Positions 59,264 to 60,000 of a stretch of 60,000 nucleotides of DNA are shown here, in pieces (the first letter of the stretch is position 1; each line of letters starts with the position of its first letter). The stretch spans positions 17,863,110 to 17,923,109 of the forward strand of contig NC_134030.1 of the NCBI RefSeq assembly GCF_964204645.1. Reading direction: 5' to 3'. A program made the translations under genes and the position numbers. This DNA comes from Tubulanus polymorphus. Lineage: Eukaryota > Nemertea > Palaeonemertea > Tubulaniformes > Tubulanidae. The notes under the pieces were generated by a model, which had not been told where the DNA came from, did not search any database, and worked only from the letters and a program-made list of their open reading frames with translations.

Positions 59264-60000
59264 AACGAAGATGCATCGAAGATAAAATTTAATATTGGTC
59301 ATTCCACTTTCTTTGTCGTTCTCCGCCTAATAACGTTTGCCATTTTTCTCGCATGGACGACTGTATTTTAGTAAACTACACACCGGGTTGTCCCGTAAGC
59401 AGGGTGCGAGACATCTTTTTCTAATGGTGAATTATGATTCAATTTGATTTAATCATCTACATTAAGTGATTTTACAAGTTTGGATATATGGGTGCCGATA
59501 AATGTCTTTTTTAAAGAAACTGTCGCAAGTCAATGATTTTTTGCTGATACGGGAGCACTGGTTAAATAAAGTAAATCTATCTACGTTAAATATTAATAGT
59601 TTAAGCCTTCATGCCAAATCGGGTATGGATTAATCAATACCATTGAGATAGGCCCTTTGGTGGGATTGCCATATTATGGAGAAACCCCTTTGCCGTGGAT
59701 ATTATGTTGTGCAGATAGTTTAGTAGTTTAGATAAATGTGCGGAAGCTGGAGTTCATGGCCAGTGTTGTTATTGCCAGATAACGTGCGTTGATGCGTACG
59801 TCATACATAAACATAAATAGAAGTAATATAGATAAACAACTCTGGAAGTGACGTATGTGTCTACGTAGGTAAACCTAATATGGTGCGGCCATGGACTCTA
59901 ATGAGTGCAAAGGGATATTTATAGATAATTGTGACATGTGCAGATACCTCATCACCCATACATGGGGGGAATGTTGTGACGTATGAAAACGTCACAATCC
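59264..60000. other. Receptor 3' region; no further gene
   Basis: The receptor stop is at 59,261-59,263. AATAAA at 59,565-59,570 is a good polyadenylation signal for it, giving a 3' untranslated region of about 330 bases. Beyond it no open gene is visible. Confidence 0.5.

Overview
The window is animal nuclear DNA. It has spliced genes with GT/AG introns, several G-protein-coupled receptor (GPCR) genes, decayed LINEs, MITE-like palindromes, microsatellites and DNA transposons. The large receptor at 43.4-59.3 kb (CUB, C-type lectin, LDL-receptor class A, leucine-rich repeats, 7TM) resembles the GRL101-type receptors of molluscs. Together with the cysteine-rich-ectodomain class B receptor, this suggests a spiralian (lophotrochozoan) invertebrate; that placement is an inference.

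Layout. 0-10 kb: a graveyard of GPCR pseudogenes and fragments mixed with LINE pieces. They include a broken class B receptor on the minus strand (3.4-5.8 kb) and a nearly intact rhodopsin-like receptor with one frameshift (6.75-7.67 kb). 10.2-15.1 kb: a decayed non-LTR retrotransposon with ORF1, endonuclease and reverse transcriptase remains, containing a 135-bp MITE and a local inversion. 15-18 kb: no gene, only a SINE-like tRNA relic and short tandem repeats.

18.1-19.9 kb: a truncated Polinton/Maverick relative (copy B), reading leftward. 20,001-39,475: a full-length 19.5-kb Polinton (copy A) with 575-576-bp terminal inverted repeats (TIRs) that are almost identical, AG...CT ends, and a probable 6-bp target duplication with one mismatch. 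A rightward block carries protein-primed DNA polymerase B, a small OB-like protein, a candidate penton, several small membrane proteins, two conserved proteins of unknown role, the candidate major capsid protein and a zinc-finger protein. A leftward block carries the packaging ATPase, a DDE integrase with chromodomain, two small membrane proteins and an HNH endonuclease. The blocks converge on a 300-bp-loop inverted repeat. Thirteen of fifteen Polinton start codons sit in an exact TAAATG box. Several key genes are broken by stops or one-base shifts. I see no protease gene.

39.5-43.4 kb: host DNA with one small two-exon gene for a secreted knottin-like peptide (C-x6-C-x5-CC-x4-C-x4-C). 43,430-59,263: the large receptor, in three exons joined in frame to about 1,912 residues. 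Its 9.9-kb first intron holds a probable 9.6-kb DNA transposon (44,886-54,450) with degenerate inverted ends. This carries, antisense to the receptor, a tnp2/CACTA-like transposase and a multi-exon gene resembling DUF4806 proteins. The last 700 bases hold the receptor 3' region with a polyadenylation signal.
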